Of a stretch of DNA of 9,767 nucleotides, positions 1 through 7,316 are shown in pieces. The stretch lies in assembly GCA_915066865.1 (NCBI GenBank), contig CAJZEE010000078.1, forward strand, positions 1 to 9,767, read 5' to 3'. A program made the translations under genes and the position numbers. Source of the DNA: an uncultured Veillonella sp. GTDB taxonomy: Bacteria; Bacillota; Negativicutes; Veillonellales; Veillonellaceae. Numbering within the stretch: the first letter of the stretch is position 1; the number at the start of each line of letters is the position of its first letter. The notes beneath the pieces are model-generated. The model saw only the letters and a program-made list of their open reading frames with translations, ran no database searches and was not told where the DNA came from.

Positions 1-54
1 ACTGACGATCTTCGCCGTGACAGGGCGACATGTTAACCGCTACACCACGGGGCC
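1..54 (-). tRNA. tRNA-Asp (anticodon GTC), 3' part cut off by the window edge
   Basis: Read on the minus strand from position 54, the sequence folds as a tRNA. It has a 7-nt acceptor strand GGCCCCG, a 4-bp D stem (GTGT/ACAT) with the GG pair in its loop, a 5-bp anticodon stem (TCGCC/GGCGA), and the loop CTGTCAC. It continues with a 5-nt variable region and the 5' strand of the T stem (GTCAG). The anticodon GTC (positions 19-21) reads aspartate codons. Exactly 54 nt of the standard layout are present. The rest of the T arm, the 3' acceptor strand and the CCA end lie outside the window, so acceptor pairing cannot be checked. Confidence 0.95.
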
Positions 55-73
55 GTAACCAAAGTACTTGCTT

Positions 74-102
74 AGTATATCGGTTATCAGGACTTTTGTC
101 AA
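74..102 (-). promoter_or_regulatory. Sigma-70 type promoter for tRNA-Asp
   Basis: On the minus strand there is a perfect -35 box TTGACA (97-102), a 17-nt spacer (80-96) and a -10 box TATACT (74-79), one base from TATAAT. Transcription would start near 66-68, about 12 nt before the mature tRNA 5' end at 54. The -35 box begins 2 nt after the stop codon of the upstream hydrolase gene. Near-consensus boxes with ideal spacing are typical of stable RNA genes. This is the clearest promoter in the window. Confidence 0.88.
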
Positions 103-104
103 CA

Positions 105-701
105 CTATACTACAATATTTTTAATAAATTCTTCCTCATTTTTTAATATGGTAGATTCCCTATGTCCTGGCTCAACAATCAAATCCTTGGACAAGGTTAA
201 AAGATATTTCAAACTCTTAATCAAATCAGCTGGATCACTTTTATAATTATCTGTATTTCCCACATTTTGCTTAAATAAGGTATCACCAGTAAATAGATAA
301 CCTCCAATTTCTAAACAAACCGATCCCGCACTATGCCCAGGTGTATGATGAACTAATATATCAAAAGGATCTAAATTTAATTGCCCCTCTACTAAATCAT
401 TACAATGTGTATACATTTTTTTCTTATATACACTTGGTCTCCGTCGAATTAACTGTAACAACTCTTGATCTAAAGGATGTAAATAAGCGGGAATATTATA
501 ATGTGTACACACTTCATCCAAGGCTGACACATGATCACAATGACCATGTGTCAATAAAACTGCTATGGGCTCAGAATCTGCAACCATATCAATAATGTGG
601 TTAGAATGAAAGCCCGGATCAATGATTATAGATTTTCCCTCTTTGATAAGCACATAACAATTTGCTTTATAAAGCCCTAGAGGACGTTTTATAACTTCCA
701 T
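105..701 (-). CDS. MBL-fold metallohydrolase, glyoxalase-II-like (YcbL type)
   Basis: This is a 198-residue, probably cytoplasmic, metal-dependent hydrolase of the metallo-beta-lactamase superfamily. Seen in the sequence are the metal-binding signature THGHCDH (residues 51-57, with H52, H54, D56, H57), H123 in HTPGHSAGS, D140 in FTGDTLF, and H180 in VEPGH. These are all the usual two-metal ligands. The early NCYVL stretch (14-18) and IIDPG (26-30) are typical of glyoxalase-II relatives. At about 200 residues it lacks the C-terminal substrate-binding domain of true glyoxalase II (about 250 residues), so hydroxyacylglutathione hydrolase activity should not be assumed and the substrate is unknown. 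The ATG at 701 is preceded by AGGAGGG about 10 nt upstream, next to the trkH stop, with a 15-nt gap between the genes. It is the last protein gene before tRNA-Asp. Confidence 0.88.
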   Translation of the reverse strand: MEVIKRPLGLYKANCYVLIKEGKSIIIDPGFHSNHIIDMVADSEPIAVLLTHGHCDHVSALDEVCTHYNIPAYLHPLDQELLQLIRRRPSVYKKKMYTHCNDLVEGQLNLDPFDILVHHTPGHSAGSVCLEIGGYLFTGDTLFKQNVGNTDNYKSDPADLIKSLKYLLTLSKDLIVEPGHRESTILKNEEEFIKNIVV

Positions 702-716
702 ATAGTTCCCGCCCTC

Positions 717-2204
717 CTATAGAATACGATATCGTTTAGGAACCTCTTTTTTAATAAAATACCCTTCCCAAAACTGAGGGTGAAGCATAACTAAAATCGT
801 AAATAACTCCAAACGACCTAGTAACATGTCTACAATAGCAATACATTTAGCAGTATCCGGCATAACATTAAAGGAATCAGTAGGACCAAAGCCACCAAAC
901 CCTAGTCCTACATTGCTAAGAAAGGCCGTAACCACTTGCATAGAATCATATGTATTAAGACCAGTACAAGTCATTAGAAAAACAGATACCACATAAATCA
1001 TTAAATATAAAAATAAAAATTGATGTGTCATCTGGATCCATTTAGTAGGCATCGGTTTGCCATTAATACGTACTACTTGAACCATATCAGGATGAATTGA
1101 TTTTCGCAGATAAATTATAGAACTCTTAATCAAAATAATAAGTCGTATAATTTTTACACCGCCCGTTGTAGAACCACTACAACCACCAAAAAATGTACAA
1201 ATAAATAACATCATCTGTGCTGCAGCAGGCCACAAATCATAATCACTAATAGCAAAACCACTACCAGTTTGAAGCGAAACTAAATTAAAGGCAGCATTTC
1301 TAACAATCTCTAAAGGACTAGAATAGATAGATTGTAATGCTAGAGATATTGATACAATGGCAATACCAATAAACACTACAAGCCAGTACATACGTGTTTC
1401 AAAATCATTAATTAAAACGCGAATTCCTTTTTGAAGTGCATTGTAATACACAGAGAAATTGCCACCAGCAAGAAACATAAAGAATATAAATACGAAACAA
1501 ATATAATTACTTTGTTCATAAATAAAAGCCCCTGCTGATGTCGGTGCAAATCCACCCGTAGCAATAATAGAAAAGGCATAGTTTAACGCATCAAAAGGTT
1601 CAATGCCGCCAGCCCACAGCATAAGAAAGCAAAGAGCAGTAAAAGCAATATACAACTGCCAAAGCTTGGTGGCCATTGATTGAATACGCGGCATTACAAC
1701 ACCAGGCTTTGGTACAGATGCCTCTGCATTAAAGAAATGTGCTGCATCTGCTCCTAAATTCTTTAAAAATGATAAGATAAGGACGATGATCCCCATCCCT
1801 CCAACCCAGTGCATAAGACCACGCCACAATACAAATGTGTTTGGTAACGCATCAACACTATAAATAATAGTTGCACCAGTTGCAGTAATACCCGAAGTGG
1901 CTTCAAATAAAGCATCAAAAACATTAGTCAATATGCCACTCCCCAAAAAAGGTAAAGCCCCCAAAATAACCGTGAATATCCAAGTAGAGGATACAACTAG
2001 GAACCCATCACGAATACTAAAGCTTTGACTTTCACAACCGTAATAAGATAAAAGCGTCCCCAAAACTAAAGAAAGGCTTGTAGTTATAAGGAATGACCAA
2101 TATGCAGTTTCAAATACAACACTGTATATAAAAGGGATTAAAGTAAAAATCCCAAATATATAGAGTAGTCGACCCACTAAGGACATAACGATTTGAATTC
2201 GCAT
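717..2204 (-). CDS. trkH: Trk-type potassium uptake channel subunit TrkH
   Basis: This 495-residue integral membrane protein forms the K+ pathway of the Trk system. The family has four channel-like repeats, each with a selectivity-filter glycine. The visible filter loops are TATGA (107-111), TGGF (216-219), TGSGF (313-317) and VGLGF (432-436). All four glycines are kept, which is the pattern expected for a potassium-selective family member. The glycine-rich stretch CSGSTTGGVK (342-351) matches the intramembrane gating loop of TrkH, and LLGRLELFTILVML (461-474) is a conserved C-terminal motif. Long hydrophobic segments run throughout, and the length is normal for TrkH. The start at 2204 has AAGGAGG 5 nt upstream. 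It lies 12 nt after trkA, its expected regulatory partner. KtrB is the nearest alternative, but the length and the double-domain TrkA partner favour TrkH. Confidence 0.95.
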   Translation of the reverse strand: MRIQIVMSLVGRLLYIFGIFTLIPFIYSVVFETAYWSFLITTSLSLVLGTLLSYYGCESQSFSIRDGFLVVSSTWIFTVILGALPFLGSGILTNVFDALFEATSGITATGATIIYSVDALPNTFVLWRGLMHWVGGMGIIVLILSFLKNLGADAAHFFNAEASVPKPGVVMPRIQSMATKLWQLYIAFTALCFLMLWAGGIEPFDALNYAFSIIATGGFAPTSAGAFIYEQSNYICFVFIFFMFLAGGNFSVYYNALQKGIRVLINDFETRMYWLVVFIGIAIVSISLALQSIYSSPLEIVRNAAFNLVSLQTGSGFAISDYDLWPAAAQMMLFICTFFGGCSGSTTGGVKIIRLIILIKSSIIYLRKSIHPDMVQVVRINGKPMPTKWIQMTHQFLFLYLMIYVVSVFLMTCTGLNTYDSMQVVTAFLSNVGLGFGGFGPTDSFNVMPDTAKCIAIVDMLLGRLELFTILVMLHPQFWEGYFIKKEVPKRYRIL

Positions 2205-2216
2205 AGCCCCTCCTTA

Positions 2217-3557
2217 CTAAGTAAGATATTTAAGCAATTTGCTTACCGATTCAGGTAATGTAAAGAGAACGATATGATCACCATCTAAAATTTGAGTATT
2301 ACCACGAGGTACGATAGCTTCATTTTCCCGTAAAATTACACCTACCAAGGCCTTCCCAGGTAAACGTATATCTTTTAATTGTTTACCTGCCACAGGCGAT
2401 TCATTGGTAATTTCAATCTCGATAGATTCCGCTTTACCACCTTCAAAGGTGGAAATAGATACAACCCCTTCTCCACTTCGTACAAAGCGCAAAATTTGAC
2501 TTGCTGTTAATAAACGTGGAGAAAATACAACGTCAATACCTACTTGCTCCATCAGCATAATATATTCTGGCCGTCCCACACGAACAACGGTTTTGGGGAT
2601 GCCCATATGCTTACCTACGAGTGCTACTAGTAAATTAAGTTTATCGTCATCAGTTAGAGCAATAATTACATCACTATCAGCAATTTCCTCAGCTTCGAGC
2701 AAATCAAAATCAGTGCCATCTCCATTGATAACCATGGCTTTATCCACTTGATTTGCCAGGTTCTCACAACGGTCAAAGTCTTTTTCAATAACCTTCACAG
2801 AAAAACCAGCTTTTTCTAGTAATACAGTTAAGTTCCGACCTAAGAGACCTGCCCCAATAATGACAGCCCGTTTATAGAATGTATTATAATTATGGAACCA
2901 AAGGTTCTCCACTTCAGAAACGGACTCTTTCAAACCTAGAAAAAATACACTATCATCAGCCTGTAATCGACTTTCACCATGAGGAATAATCATTTCACCA
3001 TAGCGTAAAATACCAACTAACAGAACACCTTCAGGAAAGCGAATCTCTTTTAATGGCTGTCCTAATAGAGGAAATTCATTATTCAATTTGAATTCCATAA
3101 GGCGCACAGCACCCTGTCCGAACTCCTCAACATCTATAGCTGATGGTGTTTCTAAAATTCGTAATAACTCTTGAGCTGTAACCATTTCAGGATTGATGAA
3201 GAGATCAACACCTAATTGAGCTCGTATCTCCTCATCCATATGTTCCGCCACACTATTATCGCGAACGCGTGCAATAGTCGTAGGAACACCTTTTATTTTA
3301 GCTACCGAACAGGATAGCATATTAACCTCATCTGAATCAGTAACAGCAATAAACATACCAACATCAGACATATCGATTTCATTCAATAATTGAACATCAC
3401 TGCCATTCCCTAGAACTAGACTAACATCTAACGTATTTTCAAGATTATGAATGCGTTCTGGAGAACGGTCGATGACATATACATCATGATCATCTTGAAT
3501 AAGTCGTTGTGCTAATGAATAACCAACCTTACCAGCACCTACAATGACTATTTTCAT
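2217..3557 (-). CDS. trkA: Trk system potassium uptake regulatory protein TrkA
   Basis: This 446-residue cytoplasmic protein gates TrkH in response to bound nucleotides. It has two tandem RCK units. The first nucleotide-binding fold opens with IVGAGKVGYSLA (5-16) and the acidic ribose-binding end VIDRS (28-32). Its RCK-C domain spans about 140-218. The second fold opens with IIGAGLLGRNL (233-243) and VIEKD (256-260), followed by a second RCK-C at about 366-446. Both glycine motifs are intact. This full-length two-unit layout is TrkA proper; KtrA has a single unit. The ATG at 3557 has GAGGAA 8 nt upstream, inside the end of cvfB, with a 5-nt gap. RCK-C domains bind c-di-AMP in some Firmicute potassium regulators; whether this one does cannot be read from the sequence. 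Confidence 0.95.
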   Translation of the reverse strand: MKIVIVGAGKVGYSLAQRLIQDDHDVYVIDRSPERIHNLENTLDVSLVLGNGSDVQLLNEIDMSDVGMFIAVTDSDEVNMLSCSVAKIKGVPTTIARVRDNSVAEHMDEEIRAQLGVDLFINPEMVTAQELLRILETPSAIDVEEFGQGAVRLMEFKLNNEFPLLGQPLKEIRFPEGVLLVGILRYGEMIIPHGESRLQADDSVFFLGLKESVSEVENLWFHNYNTFYKRAVIIGAGLLGRNLTVLLEKAGFSVKVIEKDFDRCENLANQVDKAMVINGDGTDFDLLEAEEIADSDVIIALTDDDKLNLLVALVGKHMGIPKTVVRVGRPEYIMLMEQVGIDVVFSPRLLTASQILRFVRSGEGVVSISTFEGGKAESIEIEITNESPVAGKQLKDIRLPGKALVGVILRENEAIVPRGNTQILDGDHIVLFTLPESVSKLLKYLT

Positions 3558-3562
3558 TGACT

Positions 3563-4471
3563 TTATTCCTCATCTTGGGACTCATTATTAACAGGCGGTG
3601 TCCACTGCCGACCTATGTCGGTAAGTAATGTCCACCCCTCCTCTTGAACAATCTTTTTCTCTTTCATTAAATGCCCCAAAGCACGTTTGAAAGCAGCTTT
3701 GCTAATGTTAAATTTATCTTTAATCAACATAGCAGAAGATTCATCACTATAAGGCATCTTACCCCCACGATTTAACAGGTACCCCATGATAATATCTCCA
3801 TCTGAAACAAGAGCCTTTTCCTTTGTAGGACGCATAGAGACATTAACGCGACCATCATCACGTTTGAAAGTAATACGACCTTCAATCATTTCCCCTACTT
3901 TTAACTTTCTCGTCATTTCAGAACGATGCAAAAAGGCAATCCAACGCTCAGGGGTAATAAAAAAAGCCCCCTCACTAGTTAAATTATAGATTGCCCCCTT
4001 TACAAGTTGTCCTACCATAGCCTCTGTTGCAGCTTTAGAAGCACGACGCATTTCATCATCTACATCCATGGATACCGCCAAACGACCGGATTTATCAGTA
4101 TATAGACGAACCCATACTTTTTCACCTACCTGAGGTCTACCACGCATCTCCGCATGAGGCATAAAGATACCACGTTCTGTACCTACCTCAACGAAACAAC
4201 CAAAATTTGTAGTATTGATAACCTCAACATAACCAATTTGGCCAACCTTCATGGCGGGTAGACGCATAGAGGCAGTTAAACGACCTTTTGGATCTCGATA
4301 TAAAAAAACCTCGACTTCATCTCCGATAGCCACAGGAGCAATTTGTTGATCTTTATGAAGCAATATATCATCATTAGTATTGCCAGTTTGACCATCTAAA
4401 AAAGCACCTTGATCACTAGTACGCAACACTTTTAATGTGGCAATTGTATTTTCCAACAATTCTGTAGCCAT
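3563..4471 (-). CDS. cvfB: S1-domain RNA-binding regulator, CvfB/YitL family
   Basis: This is a 302-residue RNA-binding protein. From the start used here (MATELLENTI) it shows an N-terminal atypical OB-fold domain (about 3-70), an S1 domain (about 73-136, containing GYVEVINTTNFGCFVEVG), a second S1-like domain (about 154-214, ending GRVNVSMRP) and a winged-helix domain (about 220-290, with FNISKAAFKRALGHLMKEKKI). This order matches CvfB of Staphylococcus aureus, a factor affecting virulence gene expression, and B. subtilis YitL; the biochemical role here is unknown. An upstream in-frame ATG at 4507 would add 12 residues but lies inside rsfS and lacks an equally good ribosome site. The ATG at 4471 has AAGGAG at 6 nt and sits 1 nt after the rsfS stop, so it is preferred. 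Confidence 0.9.
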   Translation of the reverse strand: MATELLENTIATLKVLRTSDQGAFLDGQTGNTNDDILLHKDQQIAPVAIGDEVEVFLYRDPKGRLTASMRLPAMKVGQIGYVEVINTTNFGCFVEVGTERGIFMPHAEMRGRPQVGEKVWVRLYTDKSGRLAVSMDVDDEMRRASKAATEAMVGQLVKGAIYNLTSEGAFFITPERWIAFLHRSEMTRKLKVGEMIEGRITFKRDDGRVNVSMRPTKEKALVSDGDIIMGYLLNRGGKMPYSDESSAMLIKDKFNISKAAFKRALGHLMKEKKIVQEEGWTLLTDIGRQWTPPVNNESQDEE

Positions 4472-4472
4472 A

Positions 4473-4835
4473 TTATACTCCTTCAAATGGAACTCGACCA
4501 GCATCATTCCACAATTCTTCTAGACTGTAGAATTCACGCAATTCATCACCACCAAAGACATGACAAATTATATCGCCAAAATCCAATAAGATCCATTCAC
4601 CTTCACGATAACCTTCTCTATGCTGTACTGTTATACCTAATTCGACTGCTTTATCTTCCATTTCATCAGCAATACTTTGAGATTGCTTACTATTATTTGC
4701 ACTAACAATTAAGAAATAGTCACCTAACATAGAAATTCCTTCTAAATCAAGAATTTCAATATCTCTCCCTTTTTTATCAAATGCAGCTTGTGCAAGCTCT
4801 AATACGATTTGTTTAATATCTTCTTTCTTTTTCAT
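4473..4835 (-). CDS. rsfS: Ribosome silencing factor RsfS (RsfA/Iojap family)
   Basis: This 120-residue protein belongs to the family that binds ribosomal protein uL14 on the large subunit and blocks joining with the small subunit when nutrients are short; members also take part in ribosome biogenesis. The family hallmarks are GDYFLIVSA (38-46), EGYREGEWILLDFGDIICHVF (74-94) and the tail REFYSLEELW (100-109), at the usual length. The ATG at 4835 has AGAGG 7 nt upstream. The LCP gene ends 16 nt before it, and cvfB starts 1 nt after its stop, suggesting coupled translation. Its place behind nadD and yqeK is the common Firmicute arrangement. Confidence 0.96.
   Translation of the reverse strand: MKKKEDIKQIVLELAQAAFDKKGRDIEILDLEGISMLGDYFLIVSANNSKQSQSIADEMEDKAVELGITVQHREGYREGEWILLDFGDIICHVFGGDELREFYSLEELWNDAGRVPFEGV
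4478..4483 (-). promoter_or_regulatory. Ribosome binding site that decides the cvfB start
   Basis: AAGGAG on the minus strand lies 6 nt before the ATG at 4471. It is encoded within the last codons of rsfS (Glu-Gly-Val-stop). Its strength and spacing support starting cvfB at 4471 rather than at the upstream in-frame ATG at 4507. Confidence 0.8.
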
Positions 4836-4851
4836 TATTTAGCCTCTTATC

Positions 4852-5973
4852 TTATCGCTTACTACCGCTCTCCTCACCAGGTTCTGTTGGCTTTGTAATA
4901 GTGCCACCATTATGTTCTGATTCAGGTGCAACCTTCGACGTACTATTAGTTGGCGCAGATATAAATTGTGTCATTTCATTAGCTGGCAAATTACCCATTG
5001 TTATCCCTACTAAACGTTGAGCTTCCGTAGGGTTTACCTTCCAATAAGTCGTTTCCCCTATAAGCTCTTTTTCTCCAGGAAGAATATAGAAGTGAATTTC
5101 TTCCTTATTAATTTTGCTCGCATTGTATACCAACTTAATAGCATCTAAAGTAGAAATATTACTATCATAATGATCCCAAATACGCCAAATATGCCATGCG
5201 TTTGTTAAGAAAAATGCATTATGTTCTTGTTCCACCCACAATTTTAGGAATCTTTCTTGTCGTTGCACACGAGTAAAGGTATCGTGTTTAGGATCTGAAT
5301 ATCGTAAATATGCTAAGGCATTATTACTATCTAAAGTTTGGTAACCACGTCGCAAATCAATATCTATATTGCCTTCTGCATCAATATGTTCCATCGGTTG
5401 TTCTACATAAATTTGCTGATTTCCTAACACATCATTAGTTTTCTTGAAGGCAGTTTGATTAATTACTACATAGTACGGAATTGAAATATGGAACATATCC
5501 TCAATTACAGCTTTAGTAAGTTCAATGCCTCCTTTTTCATAAATACTATTTAACATAGTCGCATCGGTTTGATCACGATTATCGATTTTACTATTACTTG
5601 GAATGCCGATAACGTCCATCGTTTTTTGATCAAGGTTTACAGATAATAGGAATAGACTATCACCTTGACTAGGATTATTGTCATCAGTGCCGATAACCAA
5701 AAAATATAAAGGTTTATCTAAGCCTTTTTGCTCTACTGATACAGTATTTGCGTCCTGTTTATTTCCACTATCTATCACGGCTTCAGTAGCTTCAGTAGTT
5801 CCAACAATTGCTCTATATGCATAAGATACACCACTATATATGCCATACCCTATCCCACCGAGCAAAGTAAAAACTACAACAATAGCCAAAATAACTCTAG
5901 GCCACTTCACAGATGACTTTTGTTGACGTCTTTTTCTACGTCGGCGAGCTCTTGCACGTTCACGTTCGTCCAT
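4852..5973 (-). CDS. Divergent LytR-CpsA-Psr (LCP) family membrane protein
   Basis: This is a 373-residue membrane-anchored protein with its main domain outside the cytoplasmic membrane. It has an arginine-rich cytoplasmic N-terminus (1-26), one membrane helix (about 27-48), an LCP domain (about 86-250) and a Ser/Thr/Pro/Glu-rich tail (about 340-373). LCP enzymes transfer lipid-linked polymers to peptidoglycan. Recognisable landmarks are FLVIGTDDN (91-99), GDSLFLLSV (104-112), YYVVINQTAFKKTNDVLG (167-184), and ALAYLRYSDPKHDTFTRVQRQ (219-239), which keeps R224, D231, R235 and R238. Several usual active-site residues are replaced: IPSNS (124-128) stands where the family has IPRDT, the Arg-Ser-Asp triplet reads QGD, and the double-glycine LGG reads LGN. 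Catalysis is therefore uncertain. The ATG at 5973 has GGAG 7 nt upstream, and yqeK ends 12 nt before it. Confidence 0.82.
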   Translation of the reverse strand: MDERERARARRRRKRRQQKSSVKWPRVILAIVVVFTLLGGIGYGIYSGVSYAYRAIVGTTEATEAVIDSGNKQDANTVSVEQKGLDKPLYFLVIGTDDNNPSQGDSLFLLSVNLDQKTMDVIGIPSNSKIDNRDQTDATMLNSIYEKGGIELTKAVIEDMFHISIPYYVVINQTAFKKTNDVLGNQQIYVEQPMEHIDAEGNIDIDLRRGYQTLDSNNALAYLRYSDPKHDTFTRVQRQERFLKLWVEQEHNAFFLTNAWHIWRIWDHYDSNISTLDAIKLVYNASKINKEEIHFYILPGEKELIGETTYWKVNPTEAQRLVGITMGNLPANEMTQFISAPTNSTSKVAPESEHNGGTITKPTEPGEESGSKR

Positions 5974-5985
5974 ATAAAAACTCCA

Positions 5986-6558
5986 TTATTTACAAGATTT
6001 TAATACATCATTACGACCAAGAATGGTCAAAGGATAAATTGAAAGATGTTGCTCAATAAGGTGGTTAATAGTATTGTCAAAACCAAGCAATACAGCCTTA
6101 TTTAGATCTTTTTTAGCCACATTTCGAAGTTCATCAACACCTGGGAAATCACGATTGGGTTCAATATAATCTGCTAAGAATATAACTTTATCTAATTTAG
6201 ACATTCCCACCTTACCAGTTGTATGAACACGAATAGCTTCTAAAATCTCTGAATCGGTTATAGAGAACTCAAGTTTAGCTCGAATCATACCTGCTAATCC
6301 ATGTAAAAGATTACCATTGGCTAATAATTCTTCATCAGCTTTGTAATTATTCCCCTTCACCAAATCTTGCATCTCTTTCAAAGGCATTTCTTTAGCACAA
6401 TCATGTAGCAATGCCGCTAATCGTGCTTTTTCTACATCAACATTATAAAGTTTAGCCAACTGAGTTGCGGATTCAACAACACCTAGAGTATGCTTAAAAC
6501 GTTTTTTCCCCATCCATTGGCTTACCCTATGTTGTATTTCATCAAACGATAACATCAT
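5986..6558 (-). CDS. yqeK: HD-domain diadenosine tetraphosphate hydrolase YqeK
   Basis: This 190-residue cytoplasmic HD-superfamily enzyme is of the type that splits Ap4A symmetrically into two ADP. The metal-binding series is visible: H23 (RFKHTLGV), the HD pair H52-D53 (LLHDCAKEM), H86 (LLHGLAG), H112 (VHTTG) and D130 (LADYIEPNRDFPG). The last motif is characteristic of YqeK. Length is normal. Two ATGs stand in tandem at 6558 and 6555. AAGGA in the nadD tail is 4 nt from the first and 7 nt from the second, so the true protein may be one residue shorter. The first ATG directly abuts the nadD stop codon. NadD-YqeK adjacency is very common in Firmicutes. Confidence 0.93.
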   Translation of the reverse strand: MMLSFDEIQHRVSQWMGKKRFKHTLGVVESATQLAKLYNVDVEKARLAALLHDCAKEMPLKEMQDLVKGNNYKADEELLANGNLLHGLAGMIRAKLEFSITDSEILEAIRVHTTGKVGMSKLDKVIFLADYIEPNRDFPGVDELRNVAKKDLNKAVLLGFDNTINHLIEQHLSIYPLTILGRNDVLKSCK

Positions 6559-7173
6559 TTATTCCTTCCCATATATATGGTTTTCTTCTATATAATCCAC
6601 TACACATTTAGGCAACATATAACGAACTGTCTTTCCAGACCGTAAGCGCTCTCGTAAATACGTAGCAGACAATTTCATTTCAGGCACTTCCATAACATGT
6701 ATTTTTTCACGTGCTTTAGATCCTAACTCATCCAAAGTAGAATCAATAGCACTTGATCCATCTGGCCTAGTAGCTCCAATAAAATGAACCTCATCTATAA
6801 GTTCATCTATAAATTTCCAAGTCGGTAATGCACGAATAGTATCAGTCCCTGCAATAAAGTAAAATTCAACAGTAGGACCATATAGTTTTTTAAAATATTG
6901 AATCGTATCAACGGTATACGAAGGGCCTTCTCGGCGCATCTCTACATCAGAAATTTCAAAATTTGGATTATCCGAAACTGCGGCCGCCGTCATAGCATAG
7001 CGATGATGACTATCAATCACATCATGTTGCTTATGTGGTGGAATACGAGCAGGTACAAAGATAACCTTTTCTAAATTAAAGCTTTCACAAGCCACCTCTG
7101 CAATCATTAGATGACCTAAATGAATGGGATTAAATGTTCCACCAATTATACCTATACGACGTTTATCTACCAT
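6559..7173 (-). CDS. nadD: Nicotinate-nucleotide adenylyltransferase NadD
   Basis: This 204-residue cytoplasmic enzyme joins nicotinate mononucleotide and ATP to give deamido-NAD and pyrophosphate, the adenylation step shared by de novo and salvage NAD synthesis. The nucleotidyltransferase signature GGTFNPIHLGH (11-21) contains the HxGH-type motif HLGH, and LSATYLRERL (168-177) corresponds to the ISSTxxR ATP-binding motif. The central PPHK (45-48) and the C-terminal MLPKCVVDYIEENHIYG are typical of NadD and argue against the related CoaD, which is shorter. The ATG at 7173 has AGGGAG about 10 nt upstream, and that site lies within the end of the small ORF before it. The yqeK start follows directly after the stop. 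Confidence 0.95.
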   Translation of the reverse strand: MVDKRRIGIIGGTFNPIHLGHLMIAEVACESFNLEKVIFVPARIPPHKQHDVIDSHHRYAMTAAAVSDNPNFEISDVEMRREGPSYTVDTIQYFKKLYGPTVEFYFIAGTDTIRALPTWKFIDELIDEVHFIGATRPDGSSAIDSTLDELGSKAREKIHVMEVPEMKLSATYLRERLRSGKTVRYMLPKCVVDYIEENHIYGKE

Positions 7174-7316
7174 AATGTGGTCACTCCCTTAATGACAATG
7201 ACACAAATAATGATGAATATGAGCAATGCTTTTATATAGGATATCCATTCATATCGTCCCTTTGGTGTTTGAATGTATCTATAGTATGCCCTTAAAAAAT
7301 AATATAATTTCTTCAC
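7167..7316 (-). CDS. Small single-pass membrane protein (49 aa), unrecognised
   Basis: I do not recognise a family. A GTG codon at 7314-7316 overlaps the proA stop by 4 nt (GTGA) and opens a 49-codon frame that ends with TAG at 7167-7169, 7 nt inside nadD. The product starts MKKLYYFLRAYYRYIQTPKG, a basic, tyrosine-rich segment. It continues with a strongly hydrophobic helix, YIKALLIFIIICVIVIK (27-43), and a short tail ending in Trp. By the positive-inside rule the N-terminus should be cytoplasmic. The frame fills the entire gap between proA and nadD, and its final codons carry the nadD ribosome site. Its own SD candidate, GGAGAAGG (7329-7336), lies 12 nt or more from the GTG, so translation may depend on termination at proA. 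The GTG start and small size make this a probable rather than certain gene. Confidence 0.62.
   Translation of the reverse strand: MKKLYYFLRAYYRYIQTPKGRYEWISYIKALLIFIIICVIVIKGVTTLW

Noticed and set aside
341..595. Plus-strand open frame of 84 codons opposite the MBL-fold gene
   Set aside because: It lies wholly antisense to a gene with a full set of metal-binding motifs, has no domain-like sequence, and no clear ribosome site was seen.
105..701. True glyoxalase II (GloB)
   Set aside because: The metal-binding motifs fit the superfamily, but the C-terminal domain that binds glutathione thioesters is missing at 198 residues.
3786..3989. Plus-strand open frame opposite cvfB
   Set aside because: It is a shadow of the S1/winged-helix coding region on the other strand, with no independent support.
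4487..4705. Plus-strand open frame opposite rsfS
   Set aside because: It is antisense to a highly conserved gene; the His/Leu-rich product looks like a reverse-frame artefact.
5780..5800. Direct repeat of CTTCAGTAG in the LCP gene
   Set aside because: Only two 9-nt copies, encoding a Thr-Glu-Ala repeat in the linker after the membrane helix; likely incidental.
6559..7173. Phosphopantetheine adenylyltransferase (CoaD) as an alternative to NadD
   Set aside because: CoaD is shorter (about 160 residues); the PPHK motif, the C-terminal DYIEENHIYG and the yqeK neighbour all fit NadD.
7174..7312. Possible internal promoter or terminator in the proA-nadD gap
   Set aside because: I found no -35/-10 pair with proper spacing and no hairpin with a T-run; the gap is better explained by the small coding frame.
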